Below are positions 36,242 to 44,595 of a stretch of 64,000 nucleotides of DNA, one piece after another. A program made the translations under genes and the position numbers. The stretch lies in the NCBI GenBank assembly GCA_963806335.1, contig CAWDXO010000009.1:124001-188000 (forward strand), given 5' to 3'. The DNA is from Palsa-504 sp963806335. GTDB lineage: Bacteria; Actinomycetota; Actinomycetes; Streptosporangiales; Streptosporangiaceae. The notes under the pieces are model-generated. The model did no database searches and had not been told where the DNA came from. It saw only the letters and a program-made list of their open reading frames with translations. Position 1 is the stretch's first letter; each line of letters opens with the position of its first letter.

Positions 36242-37396
36242 GTGCAGGAGAGGACTCAGTGGGATGTCGCCGTGGTGGGGGCCGGCCCCGCCGGGCTGGC
36301 GGCGGCCAGCGCTTCGGCCCGGGCCGGCGCCCGGACGATCGTGCTGGAACGGGCCGAGCATCCCAGGTACAAGACATGCGGCGGCGGGCTGATCGGGGCC
36401 TCGCTGGCGGCGGTAGGCTCCTTGCCGGTTCCGGTCCGGGACGAGATCCGCGCCGCCACGTTCACGCTGGAGGGGCGGCACGAGTTCACCAGGACCTATG
36501 ACGCCCCGATCCTGGCCATGGTGGTGCGGGACGAGTTCGACGACGCGCTCCGGCGGCAGGCCCAAGCTGACGGGGCGGTCCTGCGACCGCGGTCACCGGT
36601 GCGGGCGATCAGCCAGGACGACCGGCAGGCCGTCGCCAGGCTCGCCGACGGCACTACGGTCGCGGCGGCGGTCCTGGTGGGTGCGGACGGGTCCGCCGGG
36701 GTCAGCGCCAGGCACGTCGGCGTGACCGCCGGCCAGGTCGACCTGGGCCTGGAGGTCGAGGTCGCGGTCCCGGAGTCGGCCCGCCCGGCGTGGCACGGCC
36801 GGGTCCTGCTCGACTGGGGCCCGGTGCCCGGTTCCTACGCGTGGATATTTCCCAAGCAGGACCGGCTCACCGTCGGGGTGATCGCGGCGCGGGGCCGGGG
36901 CGAGGACACCAGAAGGTATCTGCGCGACTTCCTGGACCGGTATCACCTCAGTTCGTTCCCCCGGCTGCAGGACTCCGGTCATCTCACCAAGTGCCGGACC
37001 GCTGATTCGCCGTTGCGCAAGGCCCGGGTGCTGGTCGCCGGGGACGCCGCGGGCCTGCTCGAGCCCTTCACCCGGGAGGGGATCAGCTTCGCGCTGCGTT
37101 CGGGCGCGGCGGCGGGCGCCATCGCCGCGGCGGCGTCCCGCGAGTCTCCGGCGCGGCTCGAGCACATCCTGCAGGGGTACGAATCATCGATCGCCGCGGA
37201 CCTGCTGCCCGAGATGCAGGCGGGCCGTCGCGTGTTCTCGGCGTTTACCCGGCACCCGGGCCTCTTCCACCTCGGCTTGGCCAGTCCCGCGGGCTGGCGC
37301 GTTTTCGTCGGGTTCTGCCGGGGCGACACGTCATGGGCCCCGGTGATGAAACACCGGTCGGCGCGTCTGGCCAGTTCACTGCTGACCAAGGCCTAG
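36242..37396 (+). CDS. Geranylgeranyl-reductase-family flavoprotein
   Basis: From the likely GTG start at 36242, 384 residues: FAD-binding 'DVAVVGAGPAGLAAASAS', the family motif 'KTCGGGL' that follows 'PRYK', and 'RVLVAGDAAGLLEPFTREGISFAL', the second FAD signature of the geranylgeranyl reductase/halogenase group. Members reduce the double bonds of isoprenoid chains (menaquinone side chains, archaeal lipids). Saturation of menaquinone is a plausible role in actinomycetes, yet the substrate is not shown. A longer upstream start at 36191 is possible. Confidence 0.8.
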   Translation: MQERTQWDVAVVGAGPAGLAAASASARAGARTIVLERAEHPRYKTCGGGLIGASLAAVGSLPVPVRDEIRAATFTLEGRHEFTRTYDAPILAMVVRDEFDDALRRQAQADGAVLRPRSPVRAISQDDRQAVARLADGTTVAAAVLVGADGSAGVSARHVGVTAGQVDLGLEVEVAVPESARPAWHGRVLLDWGPVPGSYAWIFPKQDRLTVGVIAARGRGEDTRRYLRDFLDRYHLSSFPRLQDSGHLTKCRTADSPLRKARVLVAGDAAGLLEPFTREGISFALRSGAAAGAIAAAASRESPARLEHILQGYESSIAADLLPEMQAGRRVFSAFTRHPGLFHLGLASPAGWRVFVGFCRGDTSWAPVMKHRSARLASSLLTKA

Positions 37397-37638
37397 GCAC
37401 GGGGTATTCATGCAGCAGATGCGGCTGCGGCCGGTCCGGCGGCTGGCCCAGCTGCTGCGGGGACGGCTGGTCGAGGTCGCGGACAGCTACACGCTCATCC
37501 CGCTGGACGCCCCGGGCCAGGCTCGCTCAGGTCATCGCGGAGTTTGCCCGGGTCCCGGAAACGACCTGAAGGGCGCCGCCGTTTCCGCTGGCCCTGGCTC
37601 GGGTAGCTGCGGGTCGAGAGGGCCTGGAGGTGGCGGCG
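37397..37638. other. Intergenic region with possible gene remnant
   Basis: An opening at 37410 ('MRLRPVRRLAQLLRGRLVEVADSYTL' split by frame) carries good codon bias, and a neighbouring frame continues 'RLAQVIAEFARVPETT' to 37569. The pair may be a small frameshifted gene, but I recognise no family. Confidence 0.3.
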
Positions 37639-38118
37639 ATGAGATCGGCGGAAGCCCCGGATCAGCGGAATGAGTCGCAGGAGCAGCGAACCGACCGCAA
37701 TCTCGGGGAACTGCTTCAGGAACTGCGGGTGGCAGGCCTGGGGGTGCAGGTCCTGTTCGGCTTCCTGCTCTCGCTGCCGTTCACGACCAGGTTCACCCGG
37801 CTCAGCCACGGCCAGCGCGATCTGTACCTGGCCAGCCTGGTGCTGGCCGCCGTGGCGACGGCGCTACTGGGCGGGCCGGTCGCCTACCACCGGCTGGTCT
37901 TCCGCCGCGGCCAGAAGGAGCGGCTGGTACGGGCGGCCAACGTGATGGCGCTGCTCGGCCTGGGCGCCGTGGGCCTGGCTGTCTCGGCCGCGGTCCTGCT
38001 GGTAACCGGTTACGTCGCCAGCGGCCTGACCGCGGGGTTGATCGGCGCCCTGGTGTTCTGCTCGTTCGCCGGCCTGTGGTTCGTGTTCCCGCTCGCGCGC
38101 CGGCGCGAACCTGAATAG
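37639..38118 (+). CDS. DUF6328-type four-helix membrane protein
   Basis: Start ATG 37639 follows GGAGGTGG; 159 residues. An acidic N-terminus ('LGELLQELRVAGLGVQVLFGFLLSLPF') precedes four transmembrane helices, and 'FTRLSHGQRDLYLASLVLAAVATALL' is characteristic of DUF6328. Function unknown; frequent in actinomycete genomes near stress genes. It is separated from the convergent stress-protein gene by a hairpin terminator. Confidence 0.75.
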   Translation: MRSAEAPDQRNESQEQRTDRNLGELLQELRVAGLGVQVLFGFLLSLPFTTRFTRLSHGQRDLYLASLVLAAVATALLGGPVAYHRLVFRRGQKERLVRAANVMALLGLGAVGLAVSAAVLLVTGYVASGLTAGLIGALVFCSFAGLWFVFPLARRREPE

Positions 38119-38164
38119 CGCGGACGGGGATAACCGGACGGGGATAACCGGCGACCGTAACGAT

Positions 38165-38183
38165 CCCGGACACGGTGTCCGGG
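38165..38183. terminator. Hairpin terminator between convergent genes
   Basis: CCCGGACA-CGG-TGTCCGGG forms an 8-bp perfect stem between the DUF6328 gene and the leftward universal stress protein gene. It can serve both strands. Confidence 0.6.
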
Positions 38184-38218
38184 AGCTTGCCGCGGGCTCC
38201 GAGTTCGTAGGGAACGGG

Positions 38219-38662
38219 CTAGCGTACGATCACCACGGGGCAGCGGGCGTGATGCACGCAGTGCTGGCTGACGGAGCCGAGCAGCGCCTCGGCGAACTCA
38301 GCGTGACCGCGCCGGCCCACCACGAGCAGGTCCGCGTCCGCCGCGGCCTCGAGCAGCACCTGCGCCGCGACGCCGTGGACGACCAGGCTCCGCACGCGCG
38401 GCACGTCGGCAGAACCGACGACATCGCTGATGGCCCCTTCCAGGGTCTGCTTCGCGATGTCCTCGAAGCTGATCTCCGGCACCACGGGCGCCATCCAGCC
38501 GTATCCGGTCATCGACACCGGGATCTGCCAGGCGATGACGGCGTCGATGGTGCCGCCGGTGAGCCTGGCCTGGTTGACGGCCCAGCGCAGCGCGGCCCTT
38601 GACGACGGAGAACCATCCACTCCGACTACGATCCGGGGAGACTCGTTCTGGTTTACCGGCAT
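38219..38662 (-). CDS. Universal stress protein
   Basis: 147 residues, a single UspA domain. The ATP-binding signature G-2x-G-9x-GS is complete in 'GRRGHAEFAEALLGS', and the N-terminal 'VVGVDGSPSSRAALRWA' is standard. Members of this ATP-binding type accumulate in hypoxia and stationary phase in actinobacteria. It lies 34 bases downstream of a second stress-protein gene, from which it appears duplicated (shared 'AVIAWQIP', 'TGYGWAP', 'GSVSQHCVHHARCP'). It marks the left end of the dormancy island. Confidence 0.92.
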   Translation of the reverse strand: MPVNQNESPRIVVGVDGSPSSRAALRWAVNQARLTGGTIDAVIAWQIPVSMTGYGWMAPVVPEISFEDIAKQTLEGAISDVVGSADVPRVRSLVVHGVAAQVLLEAAADADLLVVGRRGHAEFAEALLGSVSQHCVHHARCPVVIVR

Positions 38663-38696
38663 TTTGACCAGGCTCCCTTCATCTTGCCTGAGCTAG

Positions 38697-39167
38697 TCAG
38701 GCCGCTGTCTCGGTAACGTCGCGCATGATCACGGCTGGGCAGCGCGCGTGCTGAACGCAGTGCTGGCTCACCGAGCCGAGTAGGGCGTCCTCGAATCCGC
38801 CGTGACCGCGGCGGCCCAGGACGAGCAGATCCGCGTCCGCCGAGGCATCAAGAAGCACCCTTGCCGGAGTCCCCTGCACGATCTGCGTCTGCAGCCACAC
38901 CTGCTGGTCGTCTGAGCCAACGACGTCGCAGATGGCCTCCTCAAGGACCCGCTTGGCGCTGTCCTCGAAGCCTGTCGCCTCGGCGACGGTGACCGGCGCC
39001 CAGCCGTAGCCGGTGAGCTCGGCCGGGATCTGCCAGGCAATGACGGCGTCCACGATGGCGCCAGTGACCTTGGCCTGGCGGACAGCCCAGCTCAGCGCCA
39101 TTCGTGACGACGGAGAACCATCTACTCCGACCACGATGCGCGGGGGACGGTCCTTGTTAGCTGACAT
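38697..39167 (-). CDS. Universal stress protein
   Basis: 156 residues; paralogue of the preceding entry with the same intact ATP motif ('GRRGHGGFEDALLGS'). It is the promoter-proximal gene of a two-gene leftward operon. Two DevR-type boxes at 39274 and 39324 lie 110-170 bases upstream, and these also face the divergent AcuC-type gene. Confidence 0.92.
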   Translation of the reverse strand: MSANKDRPPRIVVGVDGSPSSRMALSWAVRQAKVTGAIVDAVIAWQIPAELTGYGWAPVTVAEATGFEDSAKRVLEEAICDVVGSDDQQVWLQTQIVQGTPARVLLDASADADLLVLGRRGHGGFEDALLGSVSQHCVQHARCPAVIMRDVTETAA

Positions 39168-39273
39168 CTTGGCCAGCTCCTCTCGTGTTTCCGCTGGTCA
39201 GCGCGCCGACCTGGATACCTCCATGGTCGGTCACGGGCCCGCGCGCGTCAGGAGGCCAGTGACCTGGTTTCGC

Positions 39274-39337
39274 GGGACCTTTGGCCTGATCAGCCGGGCC
39301 GGCCCGGGAGTGAAGAGCGCGCGGGGACAAAGGTCCC
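39274..39337. promoter_or_regulatory. DevR/DosR-type boxes (one perfect, one partial)
   Basis: GGGACAAAGGTCCC at 39324-39337 is a perfect GGGAC-N4-GTCCC palindrome. GGGACCTTTGGCCT at 39274-39287 keeps the left half. They are 50 bases apart, between the leftward stress-protein operon and the rightward deacetylase, so both directions could respond. Confidence 0.75.
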
Positions 39338-39520
39338 GTGATCAAGGGCCGGCCGGCCGTGGAGGGGCGGGACAGCCGGCTGGTGAGCTGACCGGTACCG
39401 AACTTTGGCACCTATGATCAGCTGATCGGATCCGGTAGCGCCTTTGACACGGCTGTGGCGGCTGGGGCATCCGGCGGCTCGCCCGGATGTGGATCGCCTG
39501 GATCGAGAGAGGATTCCGGC

Positions 39521-40729
39521 ATGACCTGCACGCTGCACGTGGCCTGGGACAGGCAACTGGCCGGATACGACTTCGGGCCCTCGCATCCGATGGCGCCGAT
39601 CCGGATCGAGTTGACCATGGAACTCGCGCGGGCCTTCGGGCTTTTCCACCACGGCGAGGTCACGCTCGCCGCCCCGGCGGCGGCGAGCGACGCCGAGCTC
39701 GAACTCGTCCACGACCCGGCCTACATCGCCATGGTGCGGCTGGCCGGCCACCAGGCATCCAAGGGCGGCCGCGGCGTGGAAGGCCTGCCCGCTCGCGCGC
39801 TGCTCATGTACGGGCTCGGCACCGACGACGATCCGGTTTTCGCGGGGATGCACGAGGCAGCCGCGTTGGTAGCGGGCGCGACGCTGGCGGCGGCCCGGGC
39901 GGTCTGGACCTCCGCCGCGCAGCACGGGGCCAGCATCGCGGGCGGCCTGCACCACGCGATGGCCGGCTACGCCAGCGGTTTCTGCGTCTACAACGACCCC
40001 GCGATCGCGATCGCCTGGCTGCTCAGCCAGGGCGCGGAGCGGATCGCCTACGTGGACGTGGACGTGCACCACGGCGACGGCGTGCAGGCCGCGTTCTGGA
40101 ACGACCCGCGGGTACTGACCATCAGCCTGCACGAGGATCCGGCCACGTTGTTCCCCGGCACCGGACGGCCGTCGGAGACCGGCGGCCCGGAGGCCGAAGG
40201 GTCGGCGGTCAACGTGGCCCTGCCGGCCGGCACCGGGGACGCGGGCTGGCTACGCGCCTTCCACGCGGTGGTGCCGCCGCTGCTGCGGGAGTTCGCGCCG
40301 CAGATCCTGGTCAGCCAGCACGGCTGCGATACGCACTGGAGCGATCCGCTGGCCAATCTGGAGCTGAGCGTCGACGCGCAGCGGCGCGCGCACGCCGCGC
40401 TGCACGCGCTGGCGCACGAGGTCGCGGGCGGTCGGTGGCTGCTGACCGGAGGCGGCGGCTACCAGCATGTCCAGGTGGTACCCAGGAGCTGGACCCACCT
40501 GCTCGGCGAGGCCGCGGAAAGCCCGATCGACCCGGCCGCGCCGACGCCCGGCTTGTGGCGCGAGTACGTCGCCGAGGTGACCAGCCAGACCGCTCCGGAG
40601 CTGATGACCGACGGCGCGACGGCGAGCTACGCCGCGTTCGAGGCCGGCCACGACCCGGCGGACCCGGTGGACCGCTCGATCATGGCCACCAGGAAGGCCA
40701 CCTTCCCGCAGCACGGCCTGCTGCCGTAG
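39521..40729 (+). CDS. acuC: AcuC/histone-deacetylase-family protein
   Basis: Start ATG 39521 after 'agagagga'; 402 residues. Family landmarks in order: 'YDFGPSHPMAPIRIELTM', 'GGLHHAMAGYASGFCVYND', the metal-binding 'DVDVHHGDGVQ', and 'SQHGCDTHWSDPL' with the second metal aspartate, then the 'TGGGGYQ' tyrosine loop. AcuC deacetylates and so reactivates acetyl-CoA synthetase in Bacillus. In this island it could reverse lysine acetylation caused by acetyl-phosphate, which the neighbouring Pta would generate (inference). It is preceded by DevR boxes. Confidence 0.9.
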   Translation: MTCTLHVAWDRQLAGYDFGPSHPMAPIRIELTMELARAFGLFHHGEVTLAAPAAASDAELELVHDPAYIAMVRLAGHQASKGGRGVEGLPARALLMYGLGTDDDPVFAGMHEAAALVAGATLAAARAVWTSAAQHGASIAGGLHHAMAGYASGFCVYNDPAIAIAWLLSQGAERIAYVDVDVHHGDGVQAAFWNDPRVLTISLHEDPATLFPGTGRPSETGGPEAEGSAVNVALPAGTGDAGWLRAFHAVVPPLLREFAPQILVSQHGCDTHWSDPLANLELSVDAQRRAHAALHALAHEVAGGRWLLTGGGGYQHVQVVPRSWTHLLGEAAESPIDPAAPTPGLWREYVAEVTSQTAPELMTDGATASYAAFEAGHDPADPVDRSIMATRKATFPQHGLLP

Positions 40730-40743
40730 ACGCGCGCCTCGGG

Positions 40744-40804
40744 AGCGGCGACCCTGCGCCGCCGCACGGCGTGCAGCGGCGACCCTGCGCCGCCGCACGG
40801 CGTG
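40744..40804. repeat. 31-bp direct repeat, two copies
   Basis: Two copies of a GC-rich unit beginning agcggcgaccctgcgccgcc lie between the convergent deacetylase and stress-protein genes. Each copy has hairpin potential, so a terminator role is likely. Confidence 0.7.
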
Positions 40805-40813
40805 ACGGGACGG

Positions 40814-41254
40814 CTACTTGCTGTCTTCCGCGGGGACGATCAGCACCGGGCAGTGCGCGTGCTGCGCGATCTGGGAACTGACCGACCCGAGCAGCAGCCG
40901 GTTGAAGCCGCCGACCCCCCGCGAGCCGAGGACGATCATGTCGGCATCTTCCGCCGCCGCGAGGATCTCCTCGACAGGAAAACCGTTGACCGCCGTGACC
41001 GTGACCGCATCCGGGCGGGATTCGCCCAGCCCAGCCAGCACCTTGTCGGCTTCGGCCCGGGCCGCCTCACGGGCCTGCTCGGTCAGGGCACGGTCCTCCG
41101 GGTTGATTACGGCGGTGCCGTAATAGCCCTTGACGGCCTGGTGCACGGTGATCACGTTGAGCGCTTCGTGCCGGAGCGCGGCTTCCTTCATGGCCCATTC
41201 GAGCGCACGCTGAGAATGACCGGAACCGTCAACCCCGACAATGATTCCCGGCAT
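40814..41254 (-). CDS. Universal stress protein
   Basis: 146 residues, single UspA domain with 'IIVGVDGSGHSQRALEWAMKEA' and a complete ATP motif 'GSRGVGGFNRLLLGS'. It is divergent from the DevR gene and shares with it a 200-base region containing a DevR-type box (41351). It is of the class induced by DosR in mycobacteria. Confidence 0.92.
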   Translation of the reverse strand: MPGIIVGVDGSGHSQRALEWAMKEAALRHEALNVITVHQAVKGYYGTAVINPEDRALTEQAREAARAEADKVLAGLGESRPDAVTVTAVNGFPVEEILAAAEDADMIVLGSRGVGGFNRLLLGSVSSQIAQHAHCPVLIVPAEDSK

Positions 41255-41350
41255 TTCAGTTCTCCTTCTGCTCTAGCCTCATCTGTACTTCCACAATCGA
41301 CGCTAGGCCCGCCTGCCCCCCGGTAGCAGAGCCGTCCGGGCCGCCAGCGA

Positions 41351-41364
41351 GGGACTTTGGTCCA
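41351..41364. promoter_or_regulatory. DevR/DosR-type box (one mismatch)
   Basis: GGGACTTTGGTCCA departs from GGGAC-N4-GTCCC only in the last base. It lies about 104 bases upstream of the DevR start and 100 bases upstream of the divergent stress-protein start, so it may serve autoregulation, as in M. tuberculosis. Confidence 0.7.
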
Positions 41365-41460
41365 TACCAGCGGCCGCACGAAGTGCCTAGAGTAGAAGTG
41401 ACACAGGGCCCTGGCCGGGATGACCTTCCGGGGCGGCAGGCGCGAACATCAGGAGTCAGG

Positions 41461-42177
41461 GTGACAAGTCCGGTCGGCGGACCCGGGTCCGGCGAGGCAA
41501 AAGACCCGATCGCGGTGTTTCTTCTCGATGATCACGAGGTGGTCCGCCGGGGCGTCCGTGACCTGCTGGAGGCCGAGCCTGATATCCGGGTGATCGGCGA
41601 GGCCGGGACCGCGTCCTCAGCGCTGGCCCGGATTCCGGCGCTGCGCCCGGATGTGGCCGTCCTCGACGTGCGGCTGCCGGATGGCGACGGGGTGTCAGTG
41701 TGCCGGGAGATCCGCTCGAAGATGCCCGAGGTGGCCTGCCTGATGCTCACCTCGTTCGGCGACGACGAGGCGCTGTTCGACGCGATCATGGCGGGCGCGG
41801 CGGGCTACGTGCTGAAGCAGATACGGGGCACCGACCTGGTCGGCGCGGTGCGCACGGTGGCCTCGGGCCAGTCGATGCTCGACCCGCGGGCCGCGAGCCA
41901 GCTGATGGCCAGGCTGCGGGATCAGTCCACCAAGCACGATCCGCTGGCCGGCCTGTCCGCGCAGGAACGCAGGATCCTGGAGCTGATCGGGGAAGGCCTG
42001 ACCAACCGGCAGATCGGCGAGCGGATGTTCCTGGCCGAGAAGACCGTGAAGAATTACGTCTCGGCGCTGTTCGCCAAGCTGGGCATGGAGCGGCGCACCC
42101 AGGCCGCCGCGTACGCGGTTCGCGCCTTCGGCGGCCAGCACGACAGCGAAGAACGATACTCCGAGCACGGCGACTAG
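41461..42177 (+). CDS. devR: DevR/DosR-family response regulator
   Basis: Start GTG 41461 follows AGGAGTCAGG; 238 residues. The receiver has D23-D24, phospho-acceptor D69 ('VAVLDVRLPDGDG'), T97 and K119. The C-terminal LuxR-type HTH reads 'GLTNRQIGERMFLAEKTVKN' then 'YVSALFAKLGMERRTQAA', nearly the mycobacterial DosR sequence. K194, K197 and N198 fall exactly where DosR K179, K182 and N183 contact DNA (constant offset of 15, also true for D69 versus D54). This predicts the same target sequence. The gene is preceded by a near-perfect box and followed, after the PNPOx gene, by the DevS-like kinase on the opposite strand. Confidence 0.95.
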   Translation: MTSPVGGPGSGEAKDPIAVFLLDDHEVVRRGVRDLLEAEPDIRVIGEAGTASSALARIPALRPDVAVLDVRLPDGDGVSVCREIRSKMPEVACLMLTSFGDDEALFDAIMAGAAGYVLKQIRGTDLVGAVRTVASGQSMLDPRAASQLMARLRDQSTKHDPLAGLSAQERRILELIGEGLTNRQIGERMFLAEKTVKNYVSALFAKLGMERRTQAAAYAVRAFGGQHDSEERYSEHGD

Positions 42178-42201
42178 ACACCACGCAAGTCCCGGCGACT
42201 C

Positions 42202-42215
42202 GGGACCTAGTTCCC
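42202..42215. promoter_or_regulatory. DevR/DosR-type box (one mismatch)
   Basis: GGGACCTAGTTCCC, one change in the right half, lies 43 bases before the PNPOx gene and directly after the devR stop. The position would suit an activator overlapping the -35 region. Confidence 0.6.
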
Positions 42216-42251
42216 TGGTTCCGCCGTCGGATCCACGGCACTGTGGCCACC

Positions 42252-42713
42252 ATGCACACCGACGACGCCCCGGCCCTAGAGCAGCTGCCTAGGTATGAAT
42301 CTCTCCGGCTCCTGGCCACCGTGCCCATCGGCCGGGTCATCTTCACCCGGCGGGCGCTGCCAGCGGTGGAGCTTGTCCATTTCGCCCTCGATAACGGTGA
42401 CATCATCATCAGGGCCGACCCGGGTGACGCGCTCGCCACCGATATCCGCGACGCCGTCGTCGCTTTCGAGGCCGATAGCCTCGACGTGGCCCACCGGGCC
42501 GGCTGGAGCGTCGCGATCATCGGACGGTCCCGGGTGGTGACCGATCCGGGCGAAATCGACCGGCTGCAAGAGATAGGCCTGCGCTCCTGGGGCGCCGGGG
42601 AGGCGGCACATTTCATCCGTATCTCGCCGGAGCTACTGACCGGGCGGCGGCTTCTCGCTAATGGTCAAGGGAACGACCGGGAGGACGTGGCGGTGCGGCT
42701 CATTTCAGCCTAG
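42252..42713 (+). CDS. PNPOx-like flavin-binding protein
   Basis: 153 residues, a split-barrel domain: 'LRLLATVPIGRVIFTRRALPAVELVHFAL' and 'DGDIIIR'-like strands, then 'WSVAIIGRSRVV' and 'FIRISPELLTGRRL'. Members bind FMN or F420 and include DosR-regulon nitroreductase-type proteins. It is closely similar to the partial gene at 63605 and to the C-terminal part of the XRE fusion at 54530. Start ATG 42252 (GTG 42243 also possible). Its last 9 bases overlap the end of the convergent kinase gene. Confidence 0.85.
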   Translation: MHTDDAPALEQLPRYESLRLLATVPIGRVIFTRRALPAVELVHFALDNGDIIIRADPGDALATDIRDAVVAFEADSLDVAHRAGWSVAIIGRSRVVTDPGEIDRLQEIGLRSWGAGEAAHFIRISPELLTGRRLLANGQGNDREDVAVRLISA

Positions 42714-44435
42714 GGGTACCCGCCACTCCAGGGCCGTTCCTGGCGGCGATGCGGCCGGGTCCGCCGGGCCGAGGCGCAGCTCGCCGCCGAGCTTCTCGGC
42801 GCGGCTGGCCATATTGCGCAGCCCGCTGCGTCTGCCCTCGGCCGGGATGCCGCTCCCGTTGTCGGTGACCTGGACGGCGAGAATCCGGTCCGGATCCACG
42901 TCCACGGACACGTCTACCTGGCTGGCGCCCGAGTGCCTGGCCGCGTTCGACAGCGCCTCACGCAATGCGGCGAGCACATGCTCGGCTACCTCGGGGCGGA
43001 CATGGGTGGCGAGGCCGGAGCCCAGTCGCAGCGACGGGGCGAAACCAAGCATCGACGACATCTCCTCCACTAGGCCGACAATGTCCCCGCGCAGGTCCGG
43101 CGGGCGCACGGCGTCACCACCCTGCAACGCGAAGATGGTGGCGCGGATGTCCTTGATGGTCTCGTCCATCGCGTCCACCGCGTTGGTGACGCGGCTCGCC
43201 ACTTCGGGCCTGGTAATCATCGGCATGGTGCCCTCCAGCGACATGCCGGTAGCGAAAAGCCGCTGGATGACCAGGTCATGCAGGTCGCGGGCGATCCGGT
43301 CCCTGTCCTCGAACAGCGACAGCCGTTCGGCTTCCGCGTGGGTAGCCGCGAGTTCGAGCGCGACGCCCGCCTGCGCGGCGAACGACGCCACCACATCGGC
43401 CTGGGCCTGGGGGAACGGCGCCGCGCCGTGGCGGCGACCCACGGTGAGCACGCCGCGGACGTTGCCCGGCACCCCGAGCGGGAACAAGATCGCGGGCCCG
43501 ATATGGCTCATCACGCCGCGGGCGGCCTGGGAAGCGCGCTCGTCATCAGCGAAATCAGCGGACGTGATGGGCTCGCCGCCGGCTAGCACCTGGCCGGACA
43601 GCGACTGCCCGGCCGGCAGCACCAGACCTCGGGTGGCGGCGGCGCCGTCACCCTCGGCGTAGGTCATGGTCAGCCGGCGTCCTTCCTCGTCGGGGAGGGC
43701 GAGCACGACAAGGTCGGCTCCGGACAGCTCGAGCGCCCGCCGGGTGATATCGGCCAGGACCTCGCCCGGCTCGGAGCCTGACAGCAGCCGCGTGGTGACC
43801 TCGGCGCTGGCCTGGACCCAGCGTTGCTGGCGGCGGGCGGTGTCATAAAGCCGCGCGTTCTCGATGGCCACGCCGGCCGCGGCACCCAAGGCGACGAGCA
43901 CCGCCTCGTCGTCCTCGGTGAACTCGCCGCCGCCGCGCTTGTTGGTCAGGTAGAGGTTGCCGAACACCTGGTCGCGGAGCCGGATCGGGACACCCAGGAA
44001 GCCGTGCATCGGCGGGTGCCCCGCGGGGAAGCCTGACGATTGCCGGTGCGCGGCGATATCGGCCAGCCGCAGCGGCCCTGGATCATCGATCAGCAGGCCG
44101 AGCAGGCCGCGTCCCTCGGGCCAGTGATGGATCTGCCTGATCTCGTCCTCGGTCAGGCCGACCGGGATGAACTCGGCCAGCCGCCCGTCGTCACCGATGA
44201 CGCCGAGCGCGCCGTACGTCGCGTCCACCAGCTTGACCGCGCTCTCGACGATCCGCCTGAGCGTGGACTCCAGGTCCAGGCCGGAGCCGATGGCGACGAC
44301 CGCCTCCAGCAGCCCGCGCATCCGGTCCCTGGTGGCCAGCACCGCCTGCAGCCGCCCCTGCAACTCAGCGAGCAACTCGTCAAGTTTCAGGTGTGGCAGC
44401 AGGAGCTCTGGGCTCTTGGCCGCACTAGGTTCCAA
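42705..44435 (-). CDS. devS: DevS/DosT-like GAF-GAF sensor histidine kinase
   Basis: 576 residues, matching mycobacterial DevS (578) in length and layout: GAF-A (about 50-195), GAF-B (about 215-365), HisKA_3 with phospho-histidine H386 in 'RIARDLHDLVIQRLFATGMSLEG', and HATPase ('ALREALSNAARHSGAS', 'DNGSGIPAEGRRSGLRNM'). GAF-A carries 'GFPAGHPPMHGFLGVPIRLRD'-type residues (H140, H144); in DevS the haem-ligating histidine lies in this segment, so haem-based sensing of O2, NO or CO is likely. Which histidine is the ligand cannot be decided by eye. It would phosphorylate the DevR encoded 500 bases away. Confidence 0.9.
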   Translation of the reverse strand: MEPSAAKSPELLLPHLKLDELLAELQGRLQAVLATRDRMRGLLEAVVAIGSGLDLESTLRRIVESAVKLVDATYGALGVIGDDGRLAEFIPVGLTEDEIRQIHHWPEGRGLLGLLIDDPGPLRLADIAAHRQSSGFPAGHPPMHGFLGVPIRLRDQVFGNLYLTNKRGGGEFTEDDEAVLVALGAAAGVAIENARLYDTARRQQRWVQASAEVTTRLLSGSEPGEVLADITRRALELSGADLVVLALPDEEGRRLTMTYAEGDGAAATRGLVLPAGQSLSGQVLAGGEPITSADFADDERASQAARGVMSHIGPAILFPLGVPGNVRGVLTVGRRHGAAPFPQAQADVVASFAAQAGVALELAATHAEAERLSLFEDRDRIARDLHDLVIQRLFATGMSLEGTMPMITRPEVASRVTNAVDAMDETIKDIRATIFALQGGDAVRPPDLRGDIVGLVEEMSSMLGFAPSLRLGSGLATHVRPEVAEHVLAALREALSNAARHSGASQVDVSVDVDPDRILAVQVTDNGSGIPAEGRRSGLRNMASRAEKLGGELRLGPADPAASPPGTALEWRVPLG

Positions 44436-44559
44436 CTAGTAGATCCTTCCGCCAACGATATGCCGCAAGACTAACCGCCGGGCGCGCCGCCGGCTATGAC
44501 GCAAGTGGTCAGTTGCGGGTAAAAGCAAGACCATTTATACCGAACGGACGGTGGGACCT

Positions 44560-44588
44560 GTCCCCGGTGCGGCAGGCGGCTCGGGGAC
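44560..44588 (-). terminator. Possible hairpin terminator
   Basis: GTCCCCG and CGGGGAC (7-bp stem, 15-base loop) lie just past the 3' end of the leftward permease gene and upstream of the kinase gene. The nearby GGGACCTGTCCC looks like a DevR box but has a 2-base spacer. Confidence 0.35.
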
Positions 44589-44595
44589 CGGTCGG

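Noticed and set aside
39487..40881. 464-codon frame overlapping the AcuC gene in another frame
   Set aside because: Highly arginine-rich translation and running past the true stop; a typical frame shadow.
44553..44564. GGGACCTGTCCC upstream of the DevS-like gene
   Set aside because: Half-sites are right but the spacer is 2 bases, not 4, so it does not fit the DevR box; it overlaps a terminator-like hairpin.
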